Of a DNA stretch of 64,000 nucleotides, positions 1 through 8,999 are shown piece by piece. The DNA is from Thermogemmata fonticola. Its GTDB lineage: Bacteria > Planctomycetota > Planctomycetia > Gemmatales > Gemmataceae. The DNA lies in NCBI RefSeq assembly GCF_013694095.1, contig NZ_JACEFB010000006.1, forward strand, positions 124,001 to 188,000, read 5' to 3'. The translations under genes and the position numbers were made by a program. Every line of letters begins with the position of its first letter. Position 1 is the stretch's first letter. A model generated the notes under the pieces. The model made no database searches. It worked only from the letters and a program-made list of their open reading frames with translations, and was not told the DNA's origin.

Positions 1-2
1 TG

Positions 3-890
3 GTGCTGGGTTGGGCTGTTATCTTCGGCTCCACCACCTTGACAGCGCAGGGTTCCCCCAGCTTCACCCCTCAGGACAAAAAACAAGAGGGCAAGACAGG
101 CGATAAGAAAACGGAAGTAAAGAAGGTCAAATCGAAAATCATCGTCAAGGTGCCCGATGAGGATGCTGAACTGAAGATCGAAGGAAAATTGACCAAACCG
201 ACAGGATTGGTCCGCGAGTTTGTAACGCCAGAAATTGAGGAAGGCAAAGCGTATATCTACGAGTTTACAGTCATCTGGCGGCCCAATAACTACACAGAGC
301 TGACCCGCACGAAGGTGGTCAATTTTAAGGGTGGGGACCTCATTCAGGTGGATTTGAGCAAGCCGGATCCCAACAATCCGGATAAAGCCAAAGTGCGTTG
401 GGTTCCTACACCCGATGACATTGTGGCAGAGATGGTCAAACTCGCGGGGGTTAAGAAGGGAGACGTTGTGTATGAGCCAGGGCCAGGGGATGGGCGCGTT
501 CTCATCGCCTGTGTCAAGAGCGGTGCCGATAAGGCCGTTGGCATTGAATTGGATCCGAAAAAGGCCGAGGAAGCGCGAGCCAATGCCAAAAAGGCAGGTG
601 TAGAAGACAAAGTGGAAATCCGTGTCGGCGATGCCCTGCAAGTCAAAGACTACGGCAATGCCACGGTCATCATGTTGTATATGGGCGATGAGTTCAATAA
701 TCTGTTACGCCCCCTCTTGGAAAAACAACTCAAGCCGGGCACGCGGATTGTTTCCCACCGCTTTACGATGGGAGATTGGAAACCGGATAAGACCATCACT
801 GTCATGGGACAGGATGGCGATGAGTATGTCCTTCACCTATGGATCGTCAAGAAACCGCAAGAAACGCCTCCTCCCGAAAACAAAAAATAG
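3..890 (+). CDS. TIGR03000-domain / class I SAM methyltransferase fusion (5' partial)
   Basis: The frame is open to the left edge, so the true start is probably outside the window; the first in-window start-like codon is a GTG at 3. The visible N-terminus is hydrophobic and looks like the end of a signal peptide, followed by a Lys-rich linker (about residues 23-45). Residues 46-122 resemble the TIGR03000 domain, a beta-rich module of planctomycete exported proteins. Residues 130-285 form a Rossmann methyltransferase with the SAM loop EPGPGDG (158-164) and the acidic GIELD strand end (180-184), closest in style to DOT1-like or rRNA-type methylases. The substrate is unknown. The puzzle is a SAM enzyme joined to an apparently exported module. 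The gene stands alone, 218 bases before RNase R. The methyltransferase call is firm, the TIGR03000 call is by pattern. Confidence 0.8.
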   Translation: MLGWAVIFGSTTLTAQGSPSFTPQDKKQEGKTGDKKTEVKKVKSKIIVKVPDEDAELKIEGKLTKPTGLVREFVTPEIEEGKAYIYEFTVIWRPNNYTELTRTKVVNFKGGDLIQVDLSKPDPNNPDKAKVRWVPTPDDIVAEMVKLAGVKKGDVVYEPGPGDGRVLIACVKSGADKAVGIELDPKKAEEARANAKKAGVEDKVEIRVGDALQVKDYGNATVIMLYMGDEFNNLLRPLLEKQLKPGTRIVSHRFTMGDWKPDKTITVMGQDGDEYVLHLWIVKKPQETPPPENKK

Positions 891-1000
891 TAGCCAGGCG
901 TATAAAAAGCCCCATCTCCCCCACAAGGGCGGGTTGGTGAAAGTTTTGCTGGGATCTGGCAATAACTCTCCCTGGACGACACTGCTCCAAATCTGAGAGC

Positions 1001-1009
1001 TGGTATAAT
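1001..1009 (+). promoter_or_regulatory. Candidate extended -10 promoter of the RNase R gene
   Basis: The sequence TGGTATAAT is an exact TGn-TATAAT extended -10 element. No good -35 box lies 16-18 bases upstream, as is common for extended -10 promoters. Transcription would begin near 1016, giving a leader of about 93 bases. It is the only strong promoter-like element between the methyltransferase gene and the RNase R gene. Confidence 0.45.
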
Positions 1010-1108
1010 AGGTGGCAGGGGGGAGCGAGGAGCTTCCCCCGTGCTGTTTTTTGCAGAAAGGTCAAAATTTCCAGCACTCTTCACCGCGGGGAATACTCCC
1101 TCCACATC

Positions 1109-3370
1109 ATGAGTACCAATGACCTAGCAACTCGCATTCTTCAGGTAATTACGGCGGCCAATTATACTCCGCTCAAAGCCAAGGCTCTTTTTTCCCGCTT
1201 GAAGTTGGGAGGTGAGGCGTATGCCGCATTTCGCAAGACGCTCAAGCGGCTGGTCCAAACAGGCCAGGTGGTAATAGGCCGCGGGCATACCATCCGTCCG
1301 GCAGAGCCGTTTGCAACCGTGGTGGGGATTTATCGCCGCGTCCCGACGGGTCATGGTTATGTACGCCCTCACGCTGTGGATGGTACGCCCCAAGCTGCCG
1401 ACATTTTCATCCGTGCGGATCGCGCTTTGGATGCTGCCACAGGCGACGAGGTTCTGGTGCGTGTCCTGCGGCCAGCCAGCAAGACACGCGATGCCTCCGG
1501 AGAAATTGTTCAGGTCCTGGAACGGGCCACACGGACTTTTGTCGGTACTTACTTCGAGCGGGAAGGGCAAGGGTTCGTGCGGGTCGATGGCAATGTCTTT
1601 ACGCATAGCGTATCCGTCGGGGATGCTGGAGCCAAAGGAGCCAAAGCTGGCGATAAGGTCGTGGTAGAAATGCTCCGTTTTCCCACACCGGAAGAGCGCG
1701 GGGAAGGGGTCATCACGGAGGTCCTGGGTCCTTTACATCAGCCCGGTGTGGATACGCTGACAGTGATCCGGGCGTTTGGGTTGCCCGACACCTTTCCAGC
1801 CGAGGTGCTGGCGGAAGCCCGGCAAGTCGCCTCGCAGTTCGAGGATATGCCATTGCAGGGCCGTGAGGACTTCACCCACGAGCTGGTGGTCACTATTGAC
1901 CCCCCTGATGCCAAGGACTTTGACGATGCTGTTAGTGTCAGTGTGGATCCAAAGAGCCGGCATTGGATACTGTCCGTGCACATCGCAGATGTCGGGGCCT
2001 TTGTCAAAGCAGGAGGTGCCCTGGATCAGGAAGCCCGGCGGCGAGGAACCAGCGTTTACCTTCCCCAAAAAGTCCTGCCTATGTTTCCGGAAGTCTTGTC
2101 CAACGGCTTGGCCTCATTACAGGAAGGGAAAGTCCGGTGGGTCAAGACGGTGCGCTTGGAGTACACCCCTCACTTGCAGAAAGGAAGTGTGACGTTTCAC
2201 AATGCGGTAATCCGCAATCGCCGCCGGTTTACTTACGATCAAGTCCAAGCGGTCCTGGACGAATTGGAGCGGCGCGAACAGGCAGGCTGGCCACCGGCGC
2301 GAGTGATTGCAGAACCGGTGGGCCAAGTCGAGGTGGAGTTGGTGGCTTTGATCCGCCGCATGCGAGACTTGGCTCGCTTACTGCGGAAAAAGCGGCTGCG
2401 CCGGGGAGCGCTGGAGCTGGAAATGCCGGAGACTGTGCTGGAATACGATGATCAGGGACGAATCTGTGGCGCTCACTACGCTACCCACACCTTCAGCCAC
2501 CGGATCATCGAGGAGTTCATGTTGGCGGCGAACGAGGCAGTGGCCGAGCATCTGACGGCCCATGGGGTGCTCTTCTTGCGCCGGGTTCACCCTCCGCCAC
2601 AAGAGGATAAATTGGCGGCATTCGCCCAATTCGCCGCCTTGCTTGGTTATCCCCTCCGCCGGCCCCAGGATCGCTTCGAGTTGCAACGGGTCCTGCAAGA
2701 AACCGCCGACAAGCCGGAACGTGCCGCCTTGCACTATGCCCTCCTCCGCAGCCTCAAACAAGCGGTTTATTCCCCCATTGCCGAGGAACATTACGCCTTG
2801 GCCCTCCGTCACTATTGCCACTTCACCTCGCCCATCCGCCGTTACCCGGATTTGCAAGTCCATCGTCAGCTCGACCGCTTGCTCCGCCGCAAGAAACCTG
2901 TGGCACAAAAGGATGAACTGATCGCCCTCGGTGATCATTGCTCCAAAATGGAGCGCCGAGCTGAGTTGGCGGAGCGAGAACTTGTCAAGCTCAAGGTGCT
3001 GACCTATCTCAGCGAACGGATCGGCGAACGCTTTGACGCCGTCATTACTGGGGTGGCCGATTACGGCTTCTATGCCCAGGCAGAAAAATTCCCTGCCGAA
3101 GGGTTGGTGCACATCTCCTCGCTGGTGGACGACTACTACTGGTACGATGCCGACAGCTACACTTTGCAGGGGCAGCGTACCGGCCGCCGCTTTCGATTGG
3201 GAGATCGCGTCCGTGTCGAAGTGGCCCGCGTGGACTTGGTCCGGCGACTGTTGGATTTCCGCTTGGCCGGCGATTTGGACGAATCACCCCGGAAAGCCTC
3301 TCATCGAAAATGGCCGCGCTTGGGGCGATCGCCCCGCCATTTCCGCAGAGGGGACGATGAACAGGATTGA
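1109..3370 (+). CDS. rnr: Ribonuclease R (RNB-family 3'-5' exoribonuclease)
   Basis: A processive 3'-5' exoribonuclease that degrades structured RNA and takes part in mRNA and rRNA quality control in the cytoplasm. At 753 aa it has the usual RNase R length. The N-terminal 70 residues look like the winged-helix module, followed by cold-shock/OB domains. The RNB catalytic centre carries the Asp cluster D264-P-P-D...D270-F-D-D, which binds the two metal ions. A C-terminal S1 domain occupies about 639-715, ending in a basic Lys/Arg tail. RNase II is less likely because the protein is long and has the N-terminal helix-turn-helix. The ATG at 1109 has no clear Shine-Dalgarno sequence. It is transcribed alone, with an extended -10 element about 100 bases upstream. 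Confidence 0.93.
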   Translation: MSTNDLATRILQVITAANYTPLKAKALFSRLKLGGEAYAAFRKTLKRLVQTGQVVIGRGHTIRPAEPFATVVGIYRRVPTGHGYVRPHAVDGTPQAADIFIRADRALDAATGDEVLVRVLRPASKTRDASGEIVQVLERATRTFVGTYFEREGQGFVRVDGNVFTHSVSVGDAGAKGAKAGDKVVVEMLRFPTPEERGEGVITEVLGPLHQPGVDTLTVIRAFGLPDTFPAEVLAEARQVASQFEDMPLQGREDFTHELVVTIDPPDAKDFDDAVSVSVDPKSRHWILSVHIADVGAFVKAGGALDQEARRRGTSVYLPQKVLPMFPEVLSNGLASLQEGKVRWVKTVRLEYTPHLQKGSVTFHNAVIRNRRRFTYDQVQAVLDELERREQAGWPPARVIAEPVGQVEVELVALIRRMRDLARLLRKKRLRRGALELEMPETVLEYDDQGRICGAHYATHTFSHRIIEEFMLAANEAVAEHLTAHGVLFLRRVHPPPQEDKLAAFAQFAALLGYPLRRPQDRFELQRVLQETADKPERAALHYALLRSLKQAVYSPIAEEHYALALRHYCHFTSPIRRYPDLQVHRQLDRLLRRKKPVAQKDELIALGDHCSKMERRAELAERELVKLKVLTYLSERIGERFDAVITGVADYGFYAQAEKFPAEGLVHISSLVDDYYWYDADSYTLQGQRTGRRFRLGDRVRVEVARVDLVRRLLDFRLAGDLDESPRKASHRKWPRLGRSPRHFRRGDDEQD

Positions 3371-3867
3371 TCTTGGCCCTCCCCAAGTGTCCAGTCTTCG
3401 GAGGCTGAACTATCCCGCAGTGGTGATTGTCAACCGGTTGGCTACCGCCGCGGATTTGCGACCGCGGAATGGGGCCACAACGAAGAAAACAACCCAGCAT
3501 CTCTCCATTGTGGCAACGCAACCTTGGATTTGCTCAGGAATGGAACAATCAATGGAACAATCCGTAGCAAAACCGGACCCAATTCAGAACCAGGCATTCG
3601 AGCCAAACCGCAACTTCCCGGCTTCTTCACACAATTTCACCGTTGCACCGCTGGACGCTGGCAGCGGCAGTGCTTACGATAAAAACAAACGGTTGCAGAG
3701 GGCGTGGCCCCGGCTGAATCGGTCAGTCGGCGGCCACATCTAATTTTCGGAGGACTGCTTGCTCAGTCTACGCGCTTCTGCAGCCCAATAACACTCCCCT
3801 TCTATCCAGCAAGGGGAGGGGATTTTCTGTCTTTTGAGGAACCGGTGCACGAACTGGTCGCATAACG
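3371..3867. other. Intergenic region between RNase R and EF-G genes
   Basis: About 500 bases without a convincing gene. An open frame from the ATG at 3357 (128 codons, preceded by GAGGGG) crosses most of it, but its product shows no domain or coding-like composition. The only structure I see is a hairpin at 3794-3818. Confidence 0.4.
3794..3818 (+). terminator. Hairpin before the EF-G gene, possible terminator or attenuator
   Basis: CTCCCCTT and AAGGGGAG form a perfect 8-bp stem around a 9-base loop. GGGATTTT and then a second T-rich run (CTTTT) follow. It lies 50 bases upstream of the EF-G start, so it could end readthrough from upstream or act in the leader. The U-run is short and interrupted, so the call is tentative. 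Confidence 0.35.
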
Positions 3868-6018
3868 ATGCTGAAACTTGACAAAGTACGCAACATTGGC
3901 ATCATGGCTCACGTGGACGCAGGGAAAACTACGACCACGGAGCGCATTCTGTATTACAGCGGAACCAAGCATAAGGTTGGCGATGTCGATACAGGGGATA
4001 CCACCACCGACTTCGATCCGCTGGAGAAGCAGAAAGGGATCACGATCAATTCGGCGGCTGTTTCCGTGGAGTGGGGTGATCACACCATCAATATCATCGA
4101 TACTCCCGGTCACGTTGATTTTACCGCAGAAGTGGAGCGTTCCCTGCGCGTCCTCGATGGAGCGGTCGGTGTATTCTGCGCTGTGGGGGGCGTGGAGGTT
4201 CAGTCGGAGACGGTCTGGCGGCAGGCCAACAAATATAAAGTGCCCCGGATTGCCTACGTCAACAAGCTGGATCGGATGGGGGCGGACTTCTGGGGATGTG
4301 TGCGCCAAATCGAAGAGAAGCTGCTCACCAAGCCTGCCGTGGTCACCATTCCGGCGGGTCAGGATTCCGCCTTCGAGGGGTTGATTGATCTGATCGAAAT
4401 GAAGTTCATCACGCGCGACGAAAACGACGTCACGAAGCGCAACTTCTTTGTCCACCCCATACCGGACAAGTATCGAGCCGAGGCAGAAAAAGCCCGCGAG
4501 CAACTGCTCGATGTCGTCTCGGCGGCCTGTGACGAAATCACCGAGTTGGTTCTGGAGGGTAAGCCCGTACCCGCCGAATTGATCCGTAAAGCATTACGGC
4601 GGGGTACTCTCAGCGGCCAGTTTACTCCTATCCACTGCGGTTCGTCCAAGCTCTTCCAAGGCGTGCAGCAATTGCTGGACTTGATCGTCGATTGTTTGCC
4701 CAGTCCCGTGGATCGTCCTCCGGTGGAAGGGATCAATCCAAAGACCAAGGAAGTGGAATATCGCCGTCCGGATGCCTCGGAGCCATTTACGGCGCTGGCC
4801 TTCAAAACGGTCGCGGAGTCCACGGGCGACCTCGTTTATATTCGGATTTATTCCGGTGAGATGAAACCGGGTGCTACCTACCTGAATACCACCTTGAACA
4901 AATCCGAACGGGTGGTCCGCTTCTATCGCATGATGGGAGATAAACGGATCGAGCTGGAATCGGCAGGGCCGGGAGATATTGTCGCCGCGATTGGTCTAAA
5001 ACAAACGGCGACGGGGCATACCCTCTGCGATCCCGAGTCACCAATTGCCTTGGAATCGATCACCTTCCCCAAGCCGGTGGTGTCTGCCGCTTTGTCCTTC
5101 GCGCGGACCTTAGACAGCGGCAAGGTGGGCGAAGCCCTGTCCCGTTTGGTGCGCGATGATCCGACCCTCAAGGCCCATACCGATGAGGAAACGAAAGAAA
5201 CCATTCTCAGCGGCATGGGGGAATTGCACCTGGAAATCAGTCTGGAGAAACTGCGTCGTTCTCTGAACTTGCCGCAGGGAGACCCCCAAGTGCAGTTGGG
5301 TAAGCCCCGTGTGGCCTATCGCCAGACCTTCGCCAAGGAGGTCGATCTGGAGTACCGCTACATCAAACAGACGGGTGGGCGCGGGAAGTATGCTGTCATC
5401 AATGTACGGTATAAGCCCCTCTCGGCGGAGGATATTGCAGACCGCATTCGGGAGATCGAGCAACGGAATGATCCGAAAATCAAACCCGACCCCAACAATA
5501 TCTACTTCGTTAATTCCATCACTCAAGGGGTGATTCCGAAGGAATATATTCCTTCGGTGGAGGAAGGACTCCGTGATGCCGCCAAGCGGGGATACAAGTA
5601 CCCCTTCCCCTTTGTGGACCTGGAATTTGAGCTGCACTTCGGTAAGTACCATCCTGTGGATTCGTCGCAGGATGCCTTCTATCTGTGCGCTCTAGAGGCC
5701 TTCCGGGACGCCGAGGAAAAGGCCGGCATTGTATTGCTGGAGCCGATCATGAAGGTGGTCGTGGTTTGCCCCAAGCAATATCAGGGTGCTATCAGCGGTG
5801 ACATCAGCCGCCGCCGGGGTATGATCGAGGAAACCAGCGAAGACAAGGGAATCGCTCAGGTGGTTGCCAAGATTCCCTTAGCCAACCTGTTTGGGTATAC
5901 TAATGATTTGCGGGGTGCCACGGGTGGTACAGCGAGCTTCTCGATGGAATTCAGCCATTATGCCCCGGTACCGATCGAGCTGGCGGACCTGCCCAAGAAG
6001 GATGACAAAAAGAAGTAA
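3868..6018 (+). CDS. fusA: Translation elongation factor G
   Basis: A GTPase that drives translocation of tRNA and mRNA through the ribosome and, with RRF, ribosome recycling. The protein has 716 aa. G1 is AHVDAGKT (about 14-21), G3 is DTPGH (78-82) and G4 is NKLD (132-135). The later domains II-V are present, including the domain IV stretch with KYHPVDSSQDAF. The tail is short and Lys-rich (DDKKK). Domain IV and V wording departs from textbook fusA (YPFPFVDLEF and ATGGTASFSMEF in place of the usual residues). Planctomycetes often carry several EF-G paralogues, so this may not be the only copy. It is not next to tufA or the rpsL/rpsG genes. The ATG at 3868 lacks an obvious Shine-Dalgarno sequence. 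Confidence 0.93.
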   Translation: MLKLDKVRNIGIMAHVDAGKTTTTERILYYSGTKHKVGDVDTGDTTTDFDPLEKQKGITINSAAVSVEWGDHTINIIDTPGHVDFTAEVERSLRVLDGAVGVFCAVGGVEVQSETVWRQANKYKVPRIAYVNKLDRMGADFWGCVRQIEEKLLTKPAVVTIPAGQDSAFEGLIDLIEMKFITRDENDVTKRNFFVHPIPDKYRAEAEKAREQLLDVVSAACDEITELVLEGKPVPAELIRKALRRGTLSGQFTPIHCGSSKLFQGVQQLLDLIVDCLPSPVDRPPVEGINPKTKEVEYRRPDASEPFTALAFKTVAESTGDLVYIRIYSGEMKPGATYLNTTLNKSERVVRFYRMMGDKRIELESAGPGDIVAAIGLKQTATGHTLCDPESPIALESITFPKPVVSAALSFARTLDSGKVGEALSRLVRDDPTLKAHTDEETKETILSGMGELHLEISLEKLRRSLNLPQGDPQVQLGKPRVAYRQTFAKEVDLEYRYIKQTGGRGKYAVINVRYKPLSAEDIADRIREIEQRNDPKIKPDPNNIYFVNSITQGVIPKEYIPSVEEGLRDAAKRGYKYPFPFVDLEFELHFGKYHPVDSSQDAFYLCALEAFRDAEEKAGIVLLEPIMKVVVVCPKQYQGAISGDISRRRGMIEETSEDKGIAQVVAKIPLANLFGYTNDLRGATGGTASFSMEFSHYAPVPIELADLPKKDDKKK

Positions 6019-6237
6019 GTCCGAAGGGGAGGGATCCTGTCAGACGGCCAAGAATACCTACCTGGTGTGCGTGAAAGGGGAGGTAAGGTTCGGAAAGACC
6101 GGCTTGCTCAAACTGGCTGTCCTTAGATGAGTCCCAAGAGGAGGGTATTCATCCCAAACTATTTGAGAGATTGATGGCGGTTTCGGAACCGTTGGGTAAG
6201 TTTGCAAGCGATAGGAAGATACGACAGGAGTGCGAAT

Positions 6238-6528
6238 ATGAAGAAGGGAATTCATCCCCAGAATTATCGGCCCGTGGTCTTTCAGGATGCCTCGGCCAAC
6301 TTCGCCTTTCTGACTCGGTCGTGCGTCGAGACCGAGGAAACGATTGTTTGGACGGATGGGAAGGAGTATCCTCTCTATCGTTTGGAAATCTCCAGCGCTA
6401 GCCATCCGTTTTTCACAGGCAAAATGAAGTTTGTGGATACCACGGGACGAGTGCAGAAATTCCAGGACAAGTACAAGAACGCCCGCTATGCCCGTGGCAA
6501 AGGCCCCAGCGAAGGGGAAAAGAGCTAA
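6238..6528 (+). CDS. rpmE: 50S ribosomal protein L31, type B-like
   Basis: A small protein of the large ribosomal subunit, at the bridge to the small subunit. It has 96 aa and begins [17 protein letters not shown], typical of L31. It lacks the zinc-binding CxxC pair of the C+ form: the single Cys lies in [11 protein letters not shown]. It therefore fits the zinc-independent (C-, type B) class, also by the C-terminal [17 protein letters not shown] block. The ATG at 6238 follows ACAGGAG at a good distance, so I prefer it to the longer frame from 6202. The order rpmE-prfA-prmC is widely conserved and supports the call. Confidence 0.9.
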   Translation: MKKGIHPQNYRPVVFQDASANFAFLTRSCVETEETIVWTDGKEYPLYRLEISSASHPFFTGKMKFVDTTGRVQKFQDKYKNARYARGKGPSEGEKS

Positions 6529-6722
6529 GAAAGATCAAGTGCTTTTTGCATGTTGGGTCGTGCTGCGGTATCCCGCTAGTGTGTGATGTTCGACCTGCGG
6601 CGTAGAAGTTCAGGATAGACGACCAGTCTCAGCAGAATAGGAGTACAAAAAGTCCCTCCGTGGTGGTATGGTCCTTTCACTCAAACGTTCCCATGCCAGT
6701 GTAAGGTCAGGCTAACCGATTG

Positions 6723-7802
6723 ATGCACACAGCACTGGATGAGAAACTGGCCCGCTACCGTGAGCTGGAGCAACAGTGGTACGATCCAGCCACAGCAGCA
6801 GATCCCGTACGCGCAGCCGCCGTTGCACGAGAGCGCGGCGCGTTGGCTAAAATTGTGGAGCCGTATTTGGAACTGCAAAAGCTGGACGCAGCCATTCAGG
6901 AAGCCCAAACCTTGGCTGATCAGGAGGAAGATGCCGAGCTTCGCGCCTTGGCTGAAGAAGAACTGGCTGCTTTGCGGCAACGGCGGGAGAAGATCTGGCA
7001 GCGTTTGGAAGAAGAATTGTTGATTGATCCGGCCGAAGATTTCTCGCGAGTGATCATGGAGATTCGCGCCGGCGAAGGAGGCGATGAAGCGGCCCTGTTT
7101 GCCGGTGATCTATACGGCATGTACATTCGCTATGCCCGTTCCAAAGGCTGGACCGTTGAGGATATTGCTCACCAGCCGGGGGATGCAGGTGGGTTCAAGG
7201 AAGTGATCTTTGCTATCGAAGGGGAGAACGTTTACCGTTATCTGCGGCACGAATCCGGCGGGCATCGGGTGCAAAGGGTTCCGGCTACGGAGACGATGGG
7301 TCGGATTCATACCTCCTTAGCCACTGTGGCTGTGCTGCCGGAGCCTGATGAAGTTCAGGTGGTGATCAAGCCCGAGGACATAGAATGGGAACGAATGCGT
7401 GCTGGCGGCGCAGGCGGACAACATGTCAACAAAACCGAATCGGCTGTCCGGATCTGGTATAAGAAAGGGACGCCAGAAGAGCTGGAAGTGAAATGCCAGG
7501 ATGAACGAAGCCAGCACAAAAACTACGAGCGGGCCATGCGCATTTTGCGGACCCGCCTCTTCCAACGCCAGCAGCAGAAACTCCAGCAGGAGCGCGCCGA
7601 TCTGAGGCGAGTCCAAGTCGGCAGTGGAGAGCGCGGCTCGAAGATCCGCACCTATCACTTCAAGGAAAGTCGCGTGACCGATCACCGTATCGGCTTGACC
7701 ATTTACAAGCTCGACGAGATACTCGGTGGCAATCTGGACTTGATTATTGAGCCTCTACGCGAACACTGGAAGCGGCAAAAGTTGGCCAGTTTGGGGGCCT
7801 GA
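6723..7802 (+). CDS. prfA: Peptide chain release factor 1
   Basis: It recognises UAA and UAG in the ribosomal A site and triggers peptidyl-tRNA hydrolysis. The 359-aa product has the RF1 anticodon-mimic tripeptide PAT within RVPATETMGRIHTS, which separates it from RF2 (SPF). The catalytic GGQ lies at 231-233 in AGGAGGQHVNKT. A TTG immediately upstream (6720) is in frame, but the ATG at 6723 is the natural start. The downstream neighbour prmC encodes the enzyme that methylates the Gln of GGQ, so the pair is functionally linked. Confidence 0.95.
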   Translation: MHTALDEKLARYRELEQQWYDPATAADPVRAAAVARERGALAKIVEPYLELQKLDAAIQEAQTLADQEEDAELRALAEEELAALRQRREKIWQRLEEELLIDPAEDFSRVIMEIRAGEGGDEAALFAGDLYGMYIRYARSKGWTVEDIAHQPGDAGGFKEVIFAIEGENVYRYLRHESGGHRVQRVPATETMGRIHTSLATVAVLPEPDEVQVVIKPEDIEWERMRAGGAGGQHVNKTESAVRIWYKKGTPEELEVKCQDERSQHKNYERAMRILRTRLFQRQQQKLQQERADLRRVQVGSGERGSKIRTYHFKESRVTDHRIGLTIYKLDEILGGNLDLIIEPLREHWKRQKLASLGA

Positions 7803-7882
7803 CTTTCTATCTGCTCGGTATCCGCAAGAGGCGGAGTGAAGCCGTATCGAATCGCTTTCCCACTTACAAACGAGCACGACCC

Positions 7883-8809
7883 ATGGCTGATTCCTCGCCA
7901 TTAGCTCCAGCTTCCTCGTCAACTCCCACGCCGACGACCCCCGGTGAAACAGTCTGGACTATCCAGGCCTTACTGACCTGGACGACTGACTATCTGACCC
8001 GCAAGGGGGTGGAATCGCCGCGGACGGAGGCTCAGCTTCTGCTAGCCCATGTTCTGGGCTGCAAACGTGTAGACCTGCTGGTGCGCTACGACGAGGTGCC
8101 CGGAGAAAATCACCGCCGTCAATATCGGGAACTGATCCAGCGGCGGGTGGCAGGTTGGCCTACAGCTTATCTCATCGGAAGTCGCGATTTTTATCTGCTG
8201 ACCTTCGAGGTGACGCCCGCTGTACTGATCCCTCGACCCGATACGGAAACTTTGGTGCTGGAAGCCCTCAAAATCCTCAAGCCGATGAAGGCGCCCCGTG
8301 TCTGGGATATCGGTACAGGTTCGGGATGTATCGCGGTGAGTATTGCTCATCAGAAAAAGGATGCGCAGGTCACGGCAAGCGATATTTCGCCGGATGCCCT
8401 GGAGGTCGCACAGCGCAATGCACTGCGTCACGGTGTGGCCGAGCGAGTTCGTTTCCTCTGCGGGGATCTGGCGGCGCCAATTCCGCCGGGTGAGGTGTTT
8501 GATCTAATTGTGAGTAATCCGCCCTATGTGGCCCAAGGTGAGCTGGCACAACTCGCCCCGGAAGTGCGCGACCATGAACCGCGGATCGCCCTTGATGGAG
8601 GAGCCGACGGCTTGGCGTTCTATCGCCGCCTCGCCGGAAGTGTTGCACCGTACCTAGCCCTCGGGGGTTGCATGCTTCTGGAAATTGGTGCCGGACAGGA
8701 GAGCGCGGTCCAAAACATCTTCGCTGATTTCCCTCAATGGCAGGTGGGGCCGACCTTCAAAGATATGGCAGGTCATCCGCGGGTGGTGGCTTTCCGCCGA
8801 CAGGCATGA
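7883..8809 (+). CDS. prmC: Release factor glutamine N5-methyltransferase PrmC (HemK)
   Basis: A SAM-dependent methylase that modifies the GGQ glutamine of RF1/RF2, here encoded 80 bases after RF1. The 308-aa protein has an N-terminal helical substrate-binding domain (about 25-110) and a Rossmann domain with DIGTGSGCIA (SAM loop, G144-G148). The signature NPPY is at 212-215, and it positions the glutamine amide. The first 20 residues are a Ser/Thr/Pro-rich extension absent from E. coli PrmC. The start is the ATG at 7883. Confidence 0.94.
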   Translation: MADSSPLAPASSSTPTPTTPGETVWTIQALLTWTTDYLTRKGVESPRTEAQLLLAHVLGCKRVDLLVRYDEVPGENHRRQYRELIQRRVAGWPTAYLIGSRDFYLLTFEVTPAVLIPRPDTETLVLEALKILKPMKAPRVWDIGTGSGCIAVSIAHQKKDAQVTASDISPDALEVAQRNALRHGVAERVRFLCGDLAAPIPPGEVFDLIVSNPPYVAQGELAQLAPEVRDHEPRIALDGGADGLAFYRRLAGSVAPYLALGGCMLLEIGAGQESAVQNIFADFPQWQVGPTFKDMAGHPRVVAFRRQA

Positions 8810-8851
8810 AAGAAAACATGTTACGGCTCAAATAGGGAGGGTGATTATCCC

Positions 8852-8880
8852 TTGACAATAGCCGGGGCGATGGGTATTGG
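8852..8880 (+). promoter_or_regulatory. Candidate promoter of the lipoprotein gene at 9000
   Basis: A perfect TTGACA -35 box (8852-8857) is followed after 17 bases by TATTGG (8875-8880), a weak -10 box. It lies just after the prmC stop and about 120 bases before the lipoprotein start. Confidence 0.35.
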
Positions 8881-8999
8881 CGTAAAGCGAAGAGCAGCCC
8901 CATCGTTGATTGAGTGTAACAGTACGCGCGGAGGGGAGAGTCTGGGGGGCGTTTCCGGGGGTATATGAGTATCGTCACCTTGAACCACAGGCGGCAGGG

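Noticed and set aside
3357-3743. Open frame of 128 codons after RNase R with a GAGGGG site
   Set aside because: Its product shows no domain, hydrophobic pattern or coding-like composition, and it overlaps the end of the RNase R gene by 14 bases. I treat it as chance.
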